A stretch of 64,000 nt of DNA from Methanococcoides alaskense (GTDB lineage: Archaea > Halobacteriota > Methanosarcinia > Methanosarcinales > Methanosarcinaceae). A program made the translations under genes and the position numbers. Within the stretch, counting starts at the first letter, position 1, and each line of letters begins with the position of its first letter. Shown in pieces: positions 9,250 to 19,133 of this stretch. The notes beneath the pieces were generated by a model, which ran no database searches, was not told the DNA's origin, and worked only from the letters and a program-made list of their open reading frames with translations. The DNA lies in NCBI RefSeq assembly GCF_027594145.1, contig NZ_JAQFFK010000003.1, positions 62,001-126,000 of the forward strand, given 5' to 3'.

Positions 9250-9456
9250 TGAACACATATCCTCCATATACTTGAGATCATGATATACGAAATAATTGAC
9301 CGTTTATCACAATGGACCAGTTTTAGAGGGCTAATGTGTTAAATATTTGTATTATTTTTTTACTGTCCCAAATTCAAATGAGTAATATCTGAAATGCAAA
9401 AACAAAAATACCAACAAACTGATAAATTCTCCTGCCCAATTCACTGCAGAGCAAGA

Positions 9457-12120
9457 ATGATCAAACTAACACCTGCAATGAAACAATATTATGATGCGAA
9501 GAAGCAACATAGTGATGCACTTATTTTCTTCAGGATGGGGGATTTCTATGAATCCTTCGGAGAGGATGCAAAGACCATTGCAAAAGAACTTGAGATAACC
9601 CTTACAACGCGGGGCAAGGACATTGAGGGTGAGAAAATGCCTCTTGCAGGTATTCCCTATCATGCTCTTGATAATTACCTGCCGCGATTGGTAAAGAAAG
9701 GCTACAAAGTAGCTATCTGTGAGCAGCTTGAAGACCCTAAAAAAGCAAAGGGCATTATCAAGCGTGGGGTTGTCAGGGTCGTAACGCCCGGCACTGCCAT
9801 TGATACTTCGATGTTCACGGACCCGTCCAATAATTATCTCATGTCAATTTCAGGTGGAGATGGGGATTACGGTGTCTCATTTCTGGATGTTTCCACAGGC
9901 GAGTTCCTGACAACACAGTTTGCTGATACGCCTCCTTATGACAGGATAGCCAGTGAGGCTGCACGGATGCGACCTTCAGAGTGTATAATCTCACGGACGA
10001 TGTTCTCTGATGAAAGGCTTGTTGAAAGGTTGAAGGAGCTCAATGTACTGGTACATGAGTTCAAGGATGAGGCTTTTGAAATTGATTCTTCGAGGAAGCT
10101 TCTTGAAAGGCATTTCAATGTCTCCACACTTGAAGGAATGGGCTGTGTCGGTCTGCCCTACGCGATATCTTCTGCGGGAGCTGCACTTGATTATGCGCTG
10201 AGCACACAGATGAGGGAACTCGGGCATGTAAATGAGCTGAGCACCTATTCGGATTCAGAGTTCATGATGCTTGACTCGATCACCCTGAGAAATCTGGAGA
10301 TAGTCAAGAACGTGCGAGGGGAAGGGAACGATACTTCCATATTGAAGGTGCTCGATGATACCAATACACCCATGGGTGGCAGGTTACTTCAGAAATGGCT
10401 CTTGAAGCCCCTCATCAATGTAGATTCCATAGATCACAGGCTGGATGCGCTGGAATGTCTGGCAAATGATACCATGCTGAGGTTCGATGTTCGCTCTCAT
10501 CTGTCCTTTGTGAAGGACGTGGAACGTCTCATAGGCAGGGTCGTTTACGGCAATTCGAACGCCCGGGATCTCATCGCTTTGAAAAAGTCCCTGGGTTCAG
10601 TGCCGCAGATACTCGAAAGTATGGGTGATGATCCCGGATGTGAGATGCTCAGAAATATCAGGGATGGCCTTCTTAAGTTCGACCAGCTCGAAAATATCGT
10701 GAAGCTGATCGATGATGCAATCGTGGATGAGCCTCCTGTAAGTGTGCGGGAAGGGGGCATGATCAGGTCTGGCTACAATGAGAAATTGGATGAGCTTAAG
10801 GGTATGTCCACTGGCGGAAAGACCTGGATCGCTTCATTCCAGAAAAAGGAACGTGACAGGACAGGTATAAAATCGCTTAAGGTCGGCTATAATAGAGTGT
10901 TCGGATATTATATTGAGATCACAAAATCCAATATCGCACAGATACCTGATGATTATATTAGAAAGCAGACAATGCGGAATGCTGAAAGGTTCTACACTCC
11001 TGAGCTCAAGGAATGGGAAGGTGTCATCCTTTCCGCAGACGAGAAGATAACAGCGCTTGAGAATGAACTGTTCACTGAGATAACTTCCAGGATCGCTTCC
11101 CATGCATCCGATCTGCAGAGGGTCGCTGTTCTGATAGGGCAGTTGGATTGTACTGCGAGCCTTGCGGAAGTTGCGGTGAACAATAATTTTGTAAGACCTA
11201 ACATTACTTCCGATTGCAAGATACTTATCCGGGAAGGCAGACATCCGGTGGTTGAGAAAACCGTACGTGGCGGATTCGTGCCCAATGATACGGAAATGGA
11301 TTGTGTGGATGAGCAGTTCCTTTTGATAACAGGGCCTAACATGGCGGGTAAATCCACTTACATGCGTCAGGTCTCCCTTATCGTTATCATGGCACAGGCA
11401 GGTTCCTTTGTTCCGGCTTCCCATGCTTCCATAGGCATTGTGGACAGGGTCTTTACAAGGGTTGGTGCCTTCGATGACCTTGCAAGCGGGCAGAGTACCT
11501 TCATGGTAGAGATGGTGGAGCTTGCCAATATTCTGAACAATGCGACCCCTAAGAGCCTTGTACTCCTTGATGAGATCGGCAGGGGTACGAGCACTTATGA
11601 CGGTTATAGTATCGCAAAGGCTGTGGTCGAGTATATCCACAATAAGGGCAGGGTCGGGGTGCGCTCCCTTTTTGCGACCCACTACCATCAGCTTACCAAC
11701 ATCTCTTCCAGTTTGAAAAGGGTGAAGAACTATCATATCGCGGTGAAGGAAGATGGCGATGATCTTGTTTTCCTGCGAAAGATCGTGCCCGGTGCCACTG
11801 ATAAGAGCTATGGTATCCATGTTGCAAGGCTTGCAGGTGTGCCACACAAGGTGACACAGAGGGCGAAGGAGGTCCTACAGGATATTGAAGATGAAAGTGC
11901 CATCAGCAAGGAAAGCGATTCGAAGAGGAGTAGGAAAAAGAAGTCGGCACAATACACCCAGTTGATGCTTTTCGATCCGGAGGGCTCTTCTGCACCTGTA
12001 GCTGAGCCTGATCCTGTTGTTGAGGAACTGAAAGAGCTTGATGTCAATAGTATGACTCCCATCGAGGCACTGAACAAGTTAAGTGAATTGCAGAAAAAGG
12101 CAGGTAAGGGCGGAAAATAA
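9457..12120 (+). CDS. mutS: DNA mismatch repair protein MutS
   Basis: The start at ATG 9457 gives the usual N-terminus (LTPAMKQYYDAKK); an upstream ATG at 9394 is in frame but adds 21 residues with no homology and no ribosome binding site. The 887-residue protein has the mismatch-binding F-Y-E motif in FRMGDFYESF, the connector and lever domains, Walker A GPNMAGKST, the ABC-type signature region (DLASGQSTFMVEM), and Walker B followed by the conserved His (TSTYDGYSI... FATHYH). MutS recognises mismatches and signals to MutL. A TATA-like stretch lies near 9340. Most archaea lack MutS/MutL; Methanosarcinales carry a bacterial-type pair. mutL follows after one base. Confidence 0.97.
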   Translation: MIKLTPAMKQYYDAKKQHSDALIFFRMGDFYESFGEDAKTIAKELEITLTTRGKDIEGEKMPLAGIPYHALDNYLPRLVKKGYKVAICEQLEDPKKAKGIIKRGVVRVVTPGTAIDTSMFTDPSNNYLMSISGGDGDYGVSFLDVSTGEFLTTQFADTPPYDRIASEAARMRPSECIISRTMFSDERLVERLKELNVLVHEFKDEAFEIDSSRKLLERHFNVSTLEGMGCVGLPYAISSAGAALDYALSTQMRELGHVNELSTYSDSEFMMLDSITLRNLEIVKNVRGEGNDTSILKVLDDTNTPMGGRLLQKWLLKPLINVDSIDHRLDALECLANDTMLRFDVRSHLSFVKDVERLIGRVVYGNSNARDLIALKKSLGSVPQILESMGDDPGCEMLRNIRDGLLKFDQLENIVKLIDDAIVDEPPVSVREGGMIRSGYNEKLDELKGMSTGGKTWIASFQKKERDRTGIKSLKVGYNRVFGYYIEITKSNIAQIPDDYIRKQTMRNAERFYTPELKEWEGVILSADEKITALENELFTEITSRIASHASDLQRVAVLIGQLDCTASLAEVAVNNNFVRPNITSDCKILIREGRHPVVEKTVRGGFVPNDTEMDCVDEQFLLITGPNMAGKSTYMRQVSLIVIMAQAGSFVPASHASIGIVDRVFTRVGAFDDLASGQSTFMVEMVELANILNNATPKSLVLLDEIGRGTSTYDGYSIAKAVVEYIHNKGRVGVRSLFATHYHQLTNISSSLKRVKNYHIAVKEDGDDLVFLRKIVPGATDKSYGIHVARLAGVPHKVTQRAKEVLQDIEDESAISKESDSKRSRKKKSAQYTQLMLFDPEGSSAPVAEPDPVVEELKELDVNSMTPIEALNKLSELQKKAGKGGK

Positions 12121-12121
12121 G

Positions 12122-13933
12122 ATGAGCCAGGATAAGGGCGGTAAGATACGTGTTCTTGATGAGGCGACTATCAATAAGATAGCAGCAGGCGAGGTCATCG
12201 AGCGTCCTGCTTCGGTGGTCAAGGAACTTGTGGACAATGCTATAGATGCAGAGGCTACTGAAATTCGAGTCGAGGTGGTGGCTGCCGGGACCGAGCTGAT
12301 AACTGTTACTGACAATGGAAGCGGAATGCCTCGTGAGGATGCGATTCTTGCTTTTACGAAACATGCCACCAGTAAGATAGCTCAAATAGAGGACCTTGAG
12401 GAGGTCCTTACCTTGGGTTTCAGGGGTGAGGCCCTTTCTTCCATTGCAGCGGTGGCCAAGGTCTATCTGACCACCAGACAAAAGGAGGAGATAGCTGGCA
12501 CAAAGGTCGTTATAAGCGGAGGGTCGGTGGAGAATGTGGTGGAAGTGGGTGCTGCTCCGGGTACAAGTATCTCTGTTGAATCCCTTTTTTACAACACCCC
12601 GGCAAGGAAGAAGTATCTCAAAAGTCTGCGAACAGAACTTGCACACATAACCGATATAGTTACAAGGCATGCATTCGGTCATCCTGACATCTCTTTTACT
12701 CTGATCAGTGACGGCAAGGTCCTTGTGCGTTCCCCGACATCCGGCAATGTTCTTGATAGTATCATCCATCTTCTTGGGGTCGATATTGCAAAGAAGATAG
12801 TTCCTGTGGAGTTCAGGTCGGATATTGTGAACATCTCAGGTTATATCTCCAAACCGGAAGTTACCCGCAGCGGTACTGATCAGCAGTTCTTTTTCATAAA
12901 CGGCAGAGGCGTATCCTCAACGAGCATAAGCAATGCCGTGAGGCTTGGATATTACAACCTCATCCCGAAAGGGCGTTATCCGGTCGCCGTTCTTGATCTG
13001 GAACTTGATCTGCATGAGGTGGATGTCAATGTGCATCCTGCGAAAAGATATGTGAGACTCAGCCATGAGCGTGAGGTCTCTGATGCGGTCATTCTTGCTG
13101 TTGAGAACGCTTTGAAGGGGGACGATCTGTTCCCAAAGGTCTCTTTGCCGGAAAACAGGCCAGTACAGGCTGTTTTCAGTGAAGAGAGCAAGACAGGTAC
13201 TGAGATCCTATCTTCTGCGATTGAAAGTGTGAGCGTTCCGGTGGCAAAGGAAGCGGATGAGCCTTATCATGCCAGTGCAAGGGATACTGAAAAACGTTTG
13301 AAACGCTCGGAAAGGGTACTTTCAAAGACAGAAAAGAAGCCTGACAGAGTAGCTACTGGTCTTGATAAGGCGAGGATAGTAGGGCAGATAAAAGAGCTTT
13401 ACATTATTGTGGAGCTTGAGGACGGGCTTATGATAGTCGATCAGCATGCTGCACATGAGAGGGTGATGTATGAACAGATACGGGATGGCAATAGCTCTGG
13501 GTGGCAGGAACTTATTACACCTGTGATGCTCGACCTGACCTCAAAGGAAAAGGTGCTTTTGGATGAGTATATCCCCCTTCTTGAAGAGATGGGATTTGCT
13601 ATCTCCGAATTCGGTCCTAATAGTTATGTTGTGACATCAATCCCTTCCCTTCTTGGAAAACTGGAGAACACCGAACTGATCCATGACATCATCATGGATG
13701 TGCTTTCCAGTGGTAAGGTGAAGAGGGATACAGGTATGTTCGATAGTCTCTGCAAGACCATGGCGTGCCGTGCAGCTATAAAAGCAGGAGCAGGCTGCAG
13801 TATGGGGCAAATGGAGAACTTGCTCAGGCAGCTGGACATGGCTGAGAACCCATATACGTGCCCTCATGGGCGTCCGACTGTGATCTCATTTACAAAAGGT
13901 GAACTTGACAAATTGTTCAAGAGGACAGGATGA
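12122..13933 (+). CDS. mutL: DNA mismatch repair protein MutL with endonuclease motif
   Basis: The start at ATG 12122, one base after the mutS stop, is preceded by a GGTAAGGGCGG stretch. The 603-residue protein has the GHKL ATPase motifs ASVVKELVDNAIDA, DNGSGM, and GFRGEALSSI. The C-terminal domain keeps DQHAAHERVMYE, matching the DQHA-x2-E-x4-E metal-binding motif of nicking MutL proteins, together with ACRAAIKAG and CPHGRPT. This predicts an intrinsic strand-nicking endonuclease, consistent with the absence of MutH. A hydrophilic linker separates the two halves (about residues 340-420). Confidence 0.97.
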   Translation: MSQDKGGKIRVLDEATINKIAAGEVIERPASVVKELVDNAIDAEATEIRVEVVAAGTELITVTDNGSGMPREDAILAFTKHATSKIAQIEDLEEVLTLGFRGEALSSIAAVAKVYLTTRQKEEIAGTKVVISGGSVENVVEVGAAPGTSISVESLFYNTPARKKYLKSLRTELAHITDIVTRHAFGHPDISFTLISDGKVLVRSPTSGNVLDSIIHLLGVDIAKKIVPVEFRSDIVNISGYISKPEVTRSGTDQQFFFINGRGVSSTSISNAVRLGYYNLIPKGRYPVAVLDLELDLHEVDVNVHPAKRYVRLSHEREVSDAVILAVENALKGDDLFPKVSLPENRPVQAVFSEESKTGTEILSSAIESVSVPVAKEADEPYHASARDTEKRLKRSERVLSKTEKKPDRVATGLDKARIVGQIKELYIIVELEDGLMIVDQHAAHERVMYEQIRDGNSSGWQELITPVMLDLTSKEKVLLDEYIPLLEEMGFAISEFGPNSYVVTSIPSLLGKLENTELIHDIIMDVLSSGKVKRDTGMFDSLCKTMACRAAIKAGAGCSMGQMENLLRQLDMAENPYTCPHGRPTVISFTKGELDKLFKRTG

Positions 13934-13955
13934 GTCTTTGGGCTTTTAGCGGTAA

Positions 13956-13964
13956 CTTTTATAA
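13956..13964 (+). promoter_or_regulatory. TATA box of cbiD
   Basis: CTTTTATAA is centred 29 bases before the cbiD ATG at 13989. With archaeal spacing the transcript would start within a few bases of the ATG, so a leaderless or nearly leaderless mRNA is likely; no ribosome binding site is seen. Confidence 0.5.
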
Positions 13965-13988
13965 CCAACTAATATCGAATTACTGATA

Positions 13989-15011
13989 ATGTCAATTATC
14001 GATCCAGTTAATAAATCAAAGGTCCCACAAGAGTGGATAAATAAGTCAAATATATCCAGAGATGAGCTTGAAGAAGGCATAATGAGCGGTATGCTGGTGG
14101 TTCTCAGTGATGGTTCTATTCTGAAACGAGGGTATACCACAGGTACCACTGCAACTGTTGCTGCCAAGGCGGCGGTGTTGTCACTCAAGAAAGAGATAGA
14201 TCATGTGTCTGTCCCGACACCTGTGGGACTTCGTGCCCACATGGATGTGAAAGCAAAAGATGGGCATGCTGTGGCAGTTAAATTGAAGAACGACCATGAG
14301 TCAGATATTACCCGCGGGCTTGAGTTCGTGGCACGGGCAGTGGAGTCGGACAAGGTCACTATAACCGCAGGCGAAGGTATCGGTATCGTTACAAGAGGCG
14401 GTCTTCAGTCAAAGAAAGGCTATCCTGCTATCAATCCTAGACCAATGCAGCAGATAATGGAGGCTGTTGCGGAAGCTGTGGAAGAGATAGGTATCAAGGG
14501 TGCCAGTGTGGAGATCTCTTTGCCCAGAGGGGCGGAGATCGCAAAACAGACGCTGAACAGCCGTATAGGGGTTGAAGGCGGTATCTCTATCCTTGGAACC
14601 ACCGGTTTCGTTGAACCCTGGAACGATCATCTTGGTGAGATGAAGAGTGACCTCATACGTGATGCTGCAAAAGTGGTTCTCACAACAGGTCGTATCGGTA
14701 TTCGCTATTCTACAATGCTTTTCCCGGACTATACTGTGGTTCTTGCAGGCAGTCGTATCTCCGAATTCATGGAATCGGCTACTGGTAAAGTGGCTATCTG
14801 TGGCCTTCCCGGTCTTGTCCTTAAATGGGGGGACCCTGATATGCTCAAGGACAGTGGTTTTGCTACTGTCTCAGAGATGATCGAAGTGGAGCCTCAAGGG
14901 GAACACATCAGGCGTGCATTTGAAAAGACAGTCGAAAAGGGCAAAGGTGCACGAATTGTGGTCGTGGACAGGGACGGCACAGTTCTCATGGACAGCGGGG
15001 AACAAGAATGA
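13989..15011 (+). CDS. cbiD: Cobalt-precorrin-5B C1-methyltransferase CbiD
   Basis: The 340-residue protein has the family opening [16 protein letters not shown] (about residue 47 onward), the [10 protein letters not shown] segment, and NPRPMQQI. CbiD acts in the anaerobic (cobalt-early) corrin pathway, methylating C-1 with SAM. It overlaps cbiE by four bases (ATGA). The N-terminal 40 residues before the RGYTTG motif are longer than in many bacterial forms. Confidence 0.95.
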   Translation: MSIIDPVNKSKVPQEWINKSNISRDELEEGIMSGMLVVLSDGSILKRGYTTGTTATVAAKAAVLSLKKEIDHVSVPTPVGLRAHMDVKAKDGHAVAVKLKNDHESDITRGLEFVARAVESDKVTITAGEGIGIVTRGGLQSKKGYPAINPRPMQQIMEAVAEAVEEIGIKGASVEISLPRGAEIAKQTLNSRIGVEGGISILGTTGFVEPWNDHLGEMKSDLIRDAAKVVLTTGRIGIRYSTMLFPDYTVVLAGSRISEFMESATGKVAICGLPGLVLKWGDPDMLKDSGFATVSEMIEVEPQGEHIRRAFEKTVEKGKGARIVVVDRDGTVLMDSGEQE

Positions 15012-15589
15012 TAATCGCGGGTGTCGGTGTCGGACCGAACATGCTGACATTGGAGGCCATCGAAGCTATACGTAATGCTTCGGTCGTATATGGTTCAAAG
15101 CGCTCGCTCGAGCTTGCTGAGCCATATATTGAAGGCGAAGCACATCTTATTAAGGACTACAAGGCTCTGCATGAGCTGCCAGAAGATGCTGTTGTTCTAT
15201 CGACCGGTGACCCCATGTTCTCAGGGCTTGGTAAATTTGCAAGGGAAAGCGACAGGATAATTCCGGGCATCTCTTCTATACAGGTCGCATGTTCACGTTT
15301 AGGTGTCAGCCTTTCCAACATAACTGCAATAACCGCACACGGAAGAGATCCCTCTCCTGCAAAGAAAGCATTTGTTCAGGAAATTGAACTGGGGAAGGAT
15401 ATCTTCATGCTTCCTGCAGACACTTTTGGTGTGGCAGAAATAGCAGAAGTGCTTAAAGAGATGGGCGTTGATGCCAGGATTTATGTGTGCGAGAACTTTG
15501 GTTATCCTGAAGAACGCATTGCAGGGGGCACTGTAGATGAGCCGCCAGAAGCGATGTCAGTGCTGCATTGTGTAGTTGTTGTGAGATGA
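15008..15589 (+). CDS. cbiE: Cobalt-precorrin-7 C5-methyltransferase CbiE
   Basis: The 193-residue protein has the precorrin methyltransferase fold: [17 protein letters not shown] at the N-terminus, [12 protein letters not shown] (SAM-binding GDP motif), and ITAHGRDP. It carries only the C-5 methylation domain; the CbiT decarboxylating domain, fused in CobL, is absent. The ATG at 15008 overlaps the cbiD stop, indicating translational coupling. Confidence 0.93.
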   Translation: MIIAGVGVGPNMLTLEAIEAIRNASVVYGSKRSLELAEPYIEGEAHLIKDYKALHELPEDAVVLSTGDPMFSGLGKFARESDRIIPGISSIQVACSRLGVSLSNITAITAHGRDPSPAKKAFVQEIELGKDIFMLPADTFGVAEIAEVLKEMGVDARIYVCENFGYPEERIAGGTVDEPPEAMSVLHCVVVVR

Positions 15590-15645
15590 GTATCTGAGTT
15601 GACCCATCATCATGTTATCTAAATGGGCAATATGTAGTATCTAAA

Positions 15646-15655
15646 GTTATATATA
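15646..15655 (+). promoter_or_regulatory. TATA box of the cbiM-cbiN transcript
   Basis: GTTATATATA lies about 100 bases before cbiM. The leader of about 75 bases ends with an AAAGGAG ribosome binding site at 15736-15742. I see no cobalamin riboswitch-like structure. Confidence 0.55.
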
Positions 15656-15750
15656 CCTCCTTTTCTTTTTAGGTATGTCTTAATTCAAGTTATCTTGATT
15701 TAACTTCAATTGATCTATTAATATACTAATTTGGAAAAGGAGTATCAATA

Positions 15751-16446
15751 ATGCATATATTCGAGGGATTCTTGCCATCACCATGGTGGCAATTGTGGTT
15801 TGTATTCTCTATACCTGTAATATTCTTTGGTATGTACAGGCTTAACAAGCTTGTGTCTGAAAAGCGCGAACTATTGCCTTTATTGGCAGTAGCAGGAGCA
15901 TTCATATTCGTACTTTCATCCTTGAAGATGCCATCTGTCACGGGAAGTTCATCCCATCCGACAGGTACAGGTATGGCAGCTATTCTTTTTGGCCCTGCTA
16001 TTGCAGCGGTCCTGAGTTTGATCGTTTTGTTGTATCAGGCAATTTTCCTTGCTCACGGTGGTCTTACGACACTTGGTGCAAACGTCGCATCAATGGGTAT
16101 AATTGGTCCTGTTTTTGCATATGTAATCTATAAAGCAGGTATGAAAGCTAACATCAATTTCTATGTTGTTGTCTTCCTTGCCACAGCATTTGCGGATTGG
16201 GCGACATATGTTGTGACAGCTACACAACTTGCGCTGGCATTCCCGGCGGAGGTCGGTGGAGTGGCTGCTTCACTTAAAGGGTTCTTGCTTGTGTTTGCTA
16301 CAACGCAGGTGCCTCTGGCTATAATGGAGGGTGCATTGACAGCTCTGATCTTCAAGTATGTCATACAGGTCAAGAGTGATGCTCTCGTGGAACTCAATGT
16401 TATAACAGAATCAGTTCTCAATAAGCTCAAGGGGGCAGGTCAGTGA
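15751..16446 (+). CDS. cbiM: Cobalt ECF transporter substrate-binding protein CbiM
   Basis: The 231-residue membrane protein begins MHIFEGFLP; in this family Met1 and His2 of the processed N-terminus take part in metal coordination, so the start is fixed by function. It includes the SSLKMPSVTGSSSHPTGTG motif with the metal-binding His, and LAHGGLTTLGANVASMG. About six or seven membrane segments are visible. It is the S component of the CbiMNQO cobalt importer and is coupled to cbiN by a 4-base overlap. Confidence 0.95.
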   Translation: MHIFEGFLPSPWWQLWFVFSIPVIFFGMYRLNKLVSEKRELLPLLAVAGAFIFVLSSLKMPSVTGSSSHPTGTGMAAILFGPAIAAVLSLIVLLYQAIFLAHGGLTTLGANVASMGIIGPVFAYVIYKAGMKANINFYVVVFLATAFADWATYVVTATQLALAFPAEVGGVAASLKGFLLVFATTQVPLAIMEGALTALIFKYVIQVKSDALVELNVITESVLNKLKGAGQ

Positions 16447-16742
16447 AAGGTGAGATCATATTTGGAGTAATAGCAGTACTTTTCGTAGCCTCGTTCTTTT
16501 ATGGCATGGCACTAAACCCAGACTCTGAGTTTGGTGGTGCTGATGGTCAGGCTGAAGATGTCATTGCAGAGATAGACAGCGAATACATGCCATGGACAGA
16601 AGGGACATGGGTTGACTCTCTGAAATTCGAGCCACCTGGTGGAGAAACTGAAAGCCTGCTCTTTGCACTCCAGGCAGCTATCGGTGCATTGGTTCTTGGA
16701 TATTTCTTCGGTTACTATAAAGGTAAAGGACAGTCTAATTAA
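16443..16742 (+). CDS. cbiN: Cobalt transport protein CbiN
   Basis: This 99-residue protein has two membrane segments (about residues 5-22 and 72-92) flanking an outside loop, as in other CbiN. GTG 16443 overlaps the cbiM stop (GTGA), with GGGGGCAGGT just upstream as ribosome binding site. CbiN docks on CbiM and helps load the metal. A hairpin overlapping its stop codon may end or attenuate the transcript before cbiQ. Confidence 0.92.
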   Translation: MKGEIIFGVIAVLFVASFFYGMALNPDSEFGGADGQAEDVIAEIDSEYMPWTEGTWVDSLKFEPPGGETESLLFALQAAIGALVLGYFFGYYKGKGQSN

Positions 16743-16770
16743 GACTGTTCTTTCCCTCCTTCGTTTTTTC
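16725..16770 (+). terminator. Inverted repeat spanning the cbiN stop codon, then T-rich run
   Basis: AAAGGACAGTCT (16725-16736) and AGACTGTTCTTT (16742-16753) pair as a 12-base stem with one mismatch or wobble and a 5-base loop containing the stop codon. T-rich sequence follows. It separates cbiMN from cbiQO. Confidence 0.6.
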
Positions 16771-16847
16771 TTGGGGATTCTTTTTTATTTTAGTTCTTTG
16801 TACTATGAAGAAAAAATACAAAACGAATGTAACGGTGTGAACATAAT

Positions 16848-17630
16848 ATGACAAATATTCTTGATGATTATGCACTTGTGAGTCCCTTAAGGTATCGTAA
16901 CAACTGGCTTAAGATAGCTATTGTTGGGTTTGGTGTTCTTGTAGGAGTTTCCTCACAGTCTTTCATTCCACCTTTTGCTATAGCATTGTGCATGAGTTTC
17001 ACAACGGTTCATTTTGGGAAGACCTCTCTTAAATTTTATCTAACGATCTTGTCTGCACCTGCTGTTTTCGTATTATTAAGTGTTATTATCATAGCCTTCT
17101 TCTTTGGTTCAGGTACTGAGATATTTGGCTTTAATATTTTTAGTTATCATCTGGGAGTGAACACAGGCGGTCTTGAAATGGCATTGTTAGTGTTCTCGAG
17201 GACGCTTAGCGGTATGTCTTGTTTGTTCTTCCTTGCACTGACCACACCCATGGTGGAACTATTCTCAGTTCTTAAAGCTACAAAATTGCCGGATTCTTTC
17301 ATTGAGATATCCATGATGATGTACCGTTACATCTTTGTCTTCCTTGAAGTTGCATGGGGTATCAAGTATGCACAGACGGTCAGGCTTGGTTACAAGGACT
17401 GGCGAACTTCTCTTACCTCACTTGCAATGCTCTCTACCACACTTTTCATAAGGTCGTGGGAACAGGGAGAAAAGATATTCATTTCCATGAGTGCCCGATG
17501 TTATGATGGCAAACTTATTTTCTTTGAGGAAAAAAGACCGATCAGAGCTAATGAGCTCGTCTTGACCTGCACCTATTTTGCTGTGGTATTGGCATTGTGG
17601 TATTTAACAAGAATTAATTCTATATTTTAA
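16848..17630 (+). CDS. cbiQ: Cobalt ECF transporter T component CbiQ
   Basis: The 260-residue membrane protein has about five or six membrane segments and the coupling-helix motif [10 protein letters not shown], the Ala-Arg signature by which EcfT/CbiQ proteins engage the ATPase. GGTG at 16834-16837 precedes the ATG. It links CbiMN to the CbiO ATPase in the cell membrane. The cbiO gene follows 20 bases later. Confidence 0.93.
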   Translation: MTNILDDYALVSPLRYRNNWLKIAIVGFGVLVGVSSQSFIPPFAIALCMSFTTVHFGKTSLKFYLTILSAPAVFVLLSVIIIAFFFGSGTEIFGFNIFSYHLGVNTGGLEMALLVFSRTLSGMSCLFFLALTTPMVELFSVLKATKLPDSFIEISMMMYRYIFVFLEVAWGIKYAQTVRLGYKDWRTSLTSLAMLSTTLFIRSWEQGEKIFISMSARCYDGKLIFFEEKRPIRANELVLTCTYFAVVLALWYLTRINSIF

Positions 17631-17650
17631 GGTCTGTTGAGGTTAAAACG

Positions 17651-18973
17651 ATGATATTGGAAACTAAAGGCTTGAAGTATTCCTACCATGATGGGACTCA
17701 GGCTTTAAAAGGTATTGATGTAAAGATCAAAAAAGGTAAGAAAATAGCCTTTGTCGGGAAGAACGGTTCTGGCAAATCAACCCTTTTCATGCTGCTCAAT
17801 GGAACCCTTAAACCAAAAGAGGGAACTGTTCACTTTCATGGGAAACCCATGGAATATGATTCTAAGTCCCTGCGTGAGATACGCAAAAGTGTTGGCATCG
17901 TCTTCCAGAACTCAGATGACCAGATATTTGCCCCCACGGTCTATCAGGATGTAGGCTTTGGACCTACCAATCTGGGCCATTCAAAAGAAGAAGTTGATGA
18001 ACTTGTAGAAAAAACCCTTGAATACATCGGAATAACCGAATTCAGGAACAAACCTCCTCATCATTTAAGCGGCGGACAGAAAAAGAGAGTGGCAATTGCA
18101 GGTGTTTGTTCAATGGACCCCGAGGTAATGATCCTTGATGAGCCTCTTGCGAACCTCGATCCTGTGGGTGCGGATGAGATCCTTGATCTTTTGAATGAGT
18201 TGAATCAAAACAACACCACTATGATAATTTCCACTCATGATGTGGAACTTGCATATAGTTGGGCAGATTATGTTTATTTTATGAACGAGGGTAATATTAT
18301 CGGGGAAGGTGCTCCTGAAGATGTTTTCAAAGACATGGAGCTTTTAAAGAAATCTAATTTAAGACAACCCCGTACACTTGAAATATACAATGAACTTGAG
18401 AGAAGGAACCTTGCAACTCGTAACAAGTTCCCTACAAGTGTTCCTGAACTTGTCAATTCACTTAAACCACCCGAACTAATGTGGATAGAAGTTTCTCCTG
18501 ATGTCAAGGAAGGTGATGTTGTGAACCTTGGCATATTATATGGTGAATATGCGATAAACAGCCCCTATGAAGCAGTCAATGCAAAGGTGCTTCACATCCA
18601 TCCGGAAGGGCATGCGATTGCAGAAATGACACGGCATGGTATCAAGTCCGGTGGGATATTCATCTATGACATGGACAAATATGATGCGGGTCCTTTCCAG
18701 AGGATACTGGCTGAAGAGGATATCGATAATATTGGAGCCATGGGCAAGAAGAGCAAGATCCTTGCGGAAAAGCATCTTCTCGATCTTCAGATCACATCAG
18801 GTGTCATCGATAAGTCCATCCTTATGGCACTTTGTGGCAAGAGATCTATGATACTGACCTCAGGTGGAATGATCGAGCATGCTGTCAAACGTATTGATGA
18901 ATATGCAGAAAGCAGTGGGATTGCTATACAGTTATCTCTTGTAAATTCTGAAAGGGAAGAGCTGGATATCTAA
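17651..18973 (+). CDS. cbiO: Cobalt ECF transporter ATPase CbiO with extra C-terminal domain
   Basis: Residues 1-275 are a standard ABC ATPase: Walker [11 protein letters not shown]-loop [10 protein letters not shown], signature LSGGQKKR, Walker [12 protein letters not shown], and the switch His in STHD. Most CbiO proteins stop there. Here about 165 further residues follow (roughly 276-440), alpha/beta in pattern, with [29 protein letters not shown] and [17 protein letters not shown] do not recognise this domain; it may sense cobalt, cobalamin or energy status. The gene is the last of the cobalt block. Confidence 0.93.
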   Translation: MILETKGLKYSYHDGTQALKGIDVKIKKGKKIAFVGKNGSGKSTLFMLLNGTLKPKEGTVHFHGKPMEYDSKSLREIRKSVGIVFQNSDDQIFAPTVYQDVGFGPTNLGHSKEEVDELVEKTLEYIGITEFRNKPPHHLSGGQKKRVAIAGVCSMDPEVMILDEPLANLDPVGADEILDLLNELNQNNTTMIISTHDVELAYSWADYVYFMNEGNIIGEGAPEDVFKDMELLKKSNLRQPRTLEIYNELERRNLATRNKFPTSVPELVNSLKPPELMWIEVSPDVKEGDVVNLGILYGEYAINSPYEAVNAKVLHIHPEGHAIAEMTRHGIKSGGIFIYDMDKYDAGPFQRILAEEDIDNIGAMGKKSKILAEKHLLDLQITSGVIDKSILMALCGKRSMILTSGGMIEHAVKRIDEYAESSGIAIQLSLVNSEREELDI

Positions 18974-18977
18974 GCAC

Positions 18978-19050
18978 CCTTTTCTTTTTCGATTTTAACT
19001 TTTTTCTCTTTAATTTTCAAAAAAATTGTTTTCTTTGTTCTTTTTTAATG
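18978..19050 (+). terminator. T-rich terminator region after cbiO
   Basis: Several runs of four to six T occur in succession after the cbiO stop, the usual archaeal termination signal; no strong hairpin is needed or seen. Confidence 0.5.
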
Positions 19051-19133
19051 TGTTCCATATTTGTAAGATGACGTCCCTTCTTTTTATTGTAATATTCTTT
19101 TTACAAAAATAGCTTTGAAGGGGGCTTAAAGCT

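Noticed and set aside
10834-11847. Long minus-strand open frame of 337 codons inside mutS
   Set aside because: It is antisense to strongly conserved MutS motifs, including the Walker A region, and has no recognisable protein features.
12083-12121. Upstream extension of MutL overlapping mutS
   Set aside because: The extra 13 residues are shadow translation of the mutS end; ATG 12122 has a ribosome binding site and the family N-terminus.
15590-15750. Possible cobalamin riboswitch before cbiM
   Set aside because: The leader is short and AT-rich with no B12-box-like element, and such riboswitches are rare in archaea.
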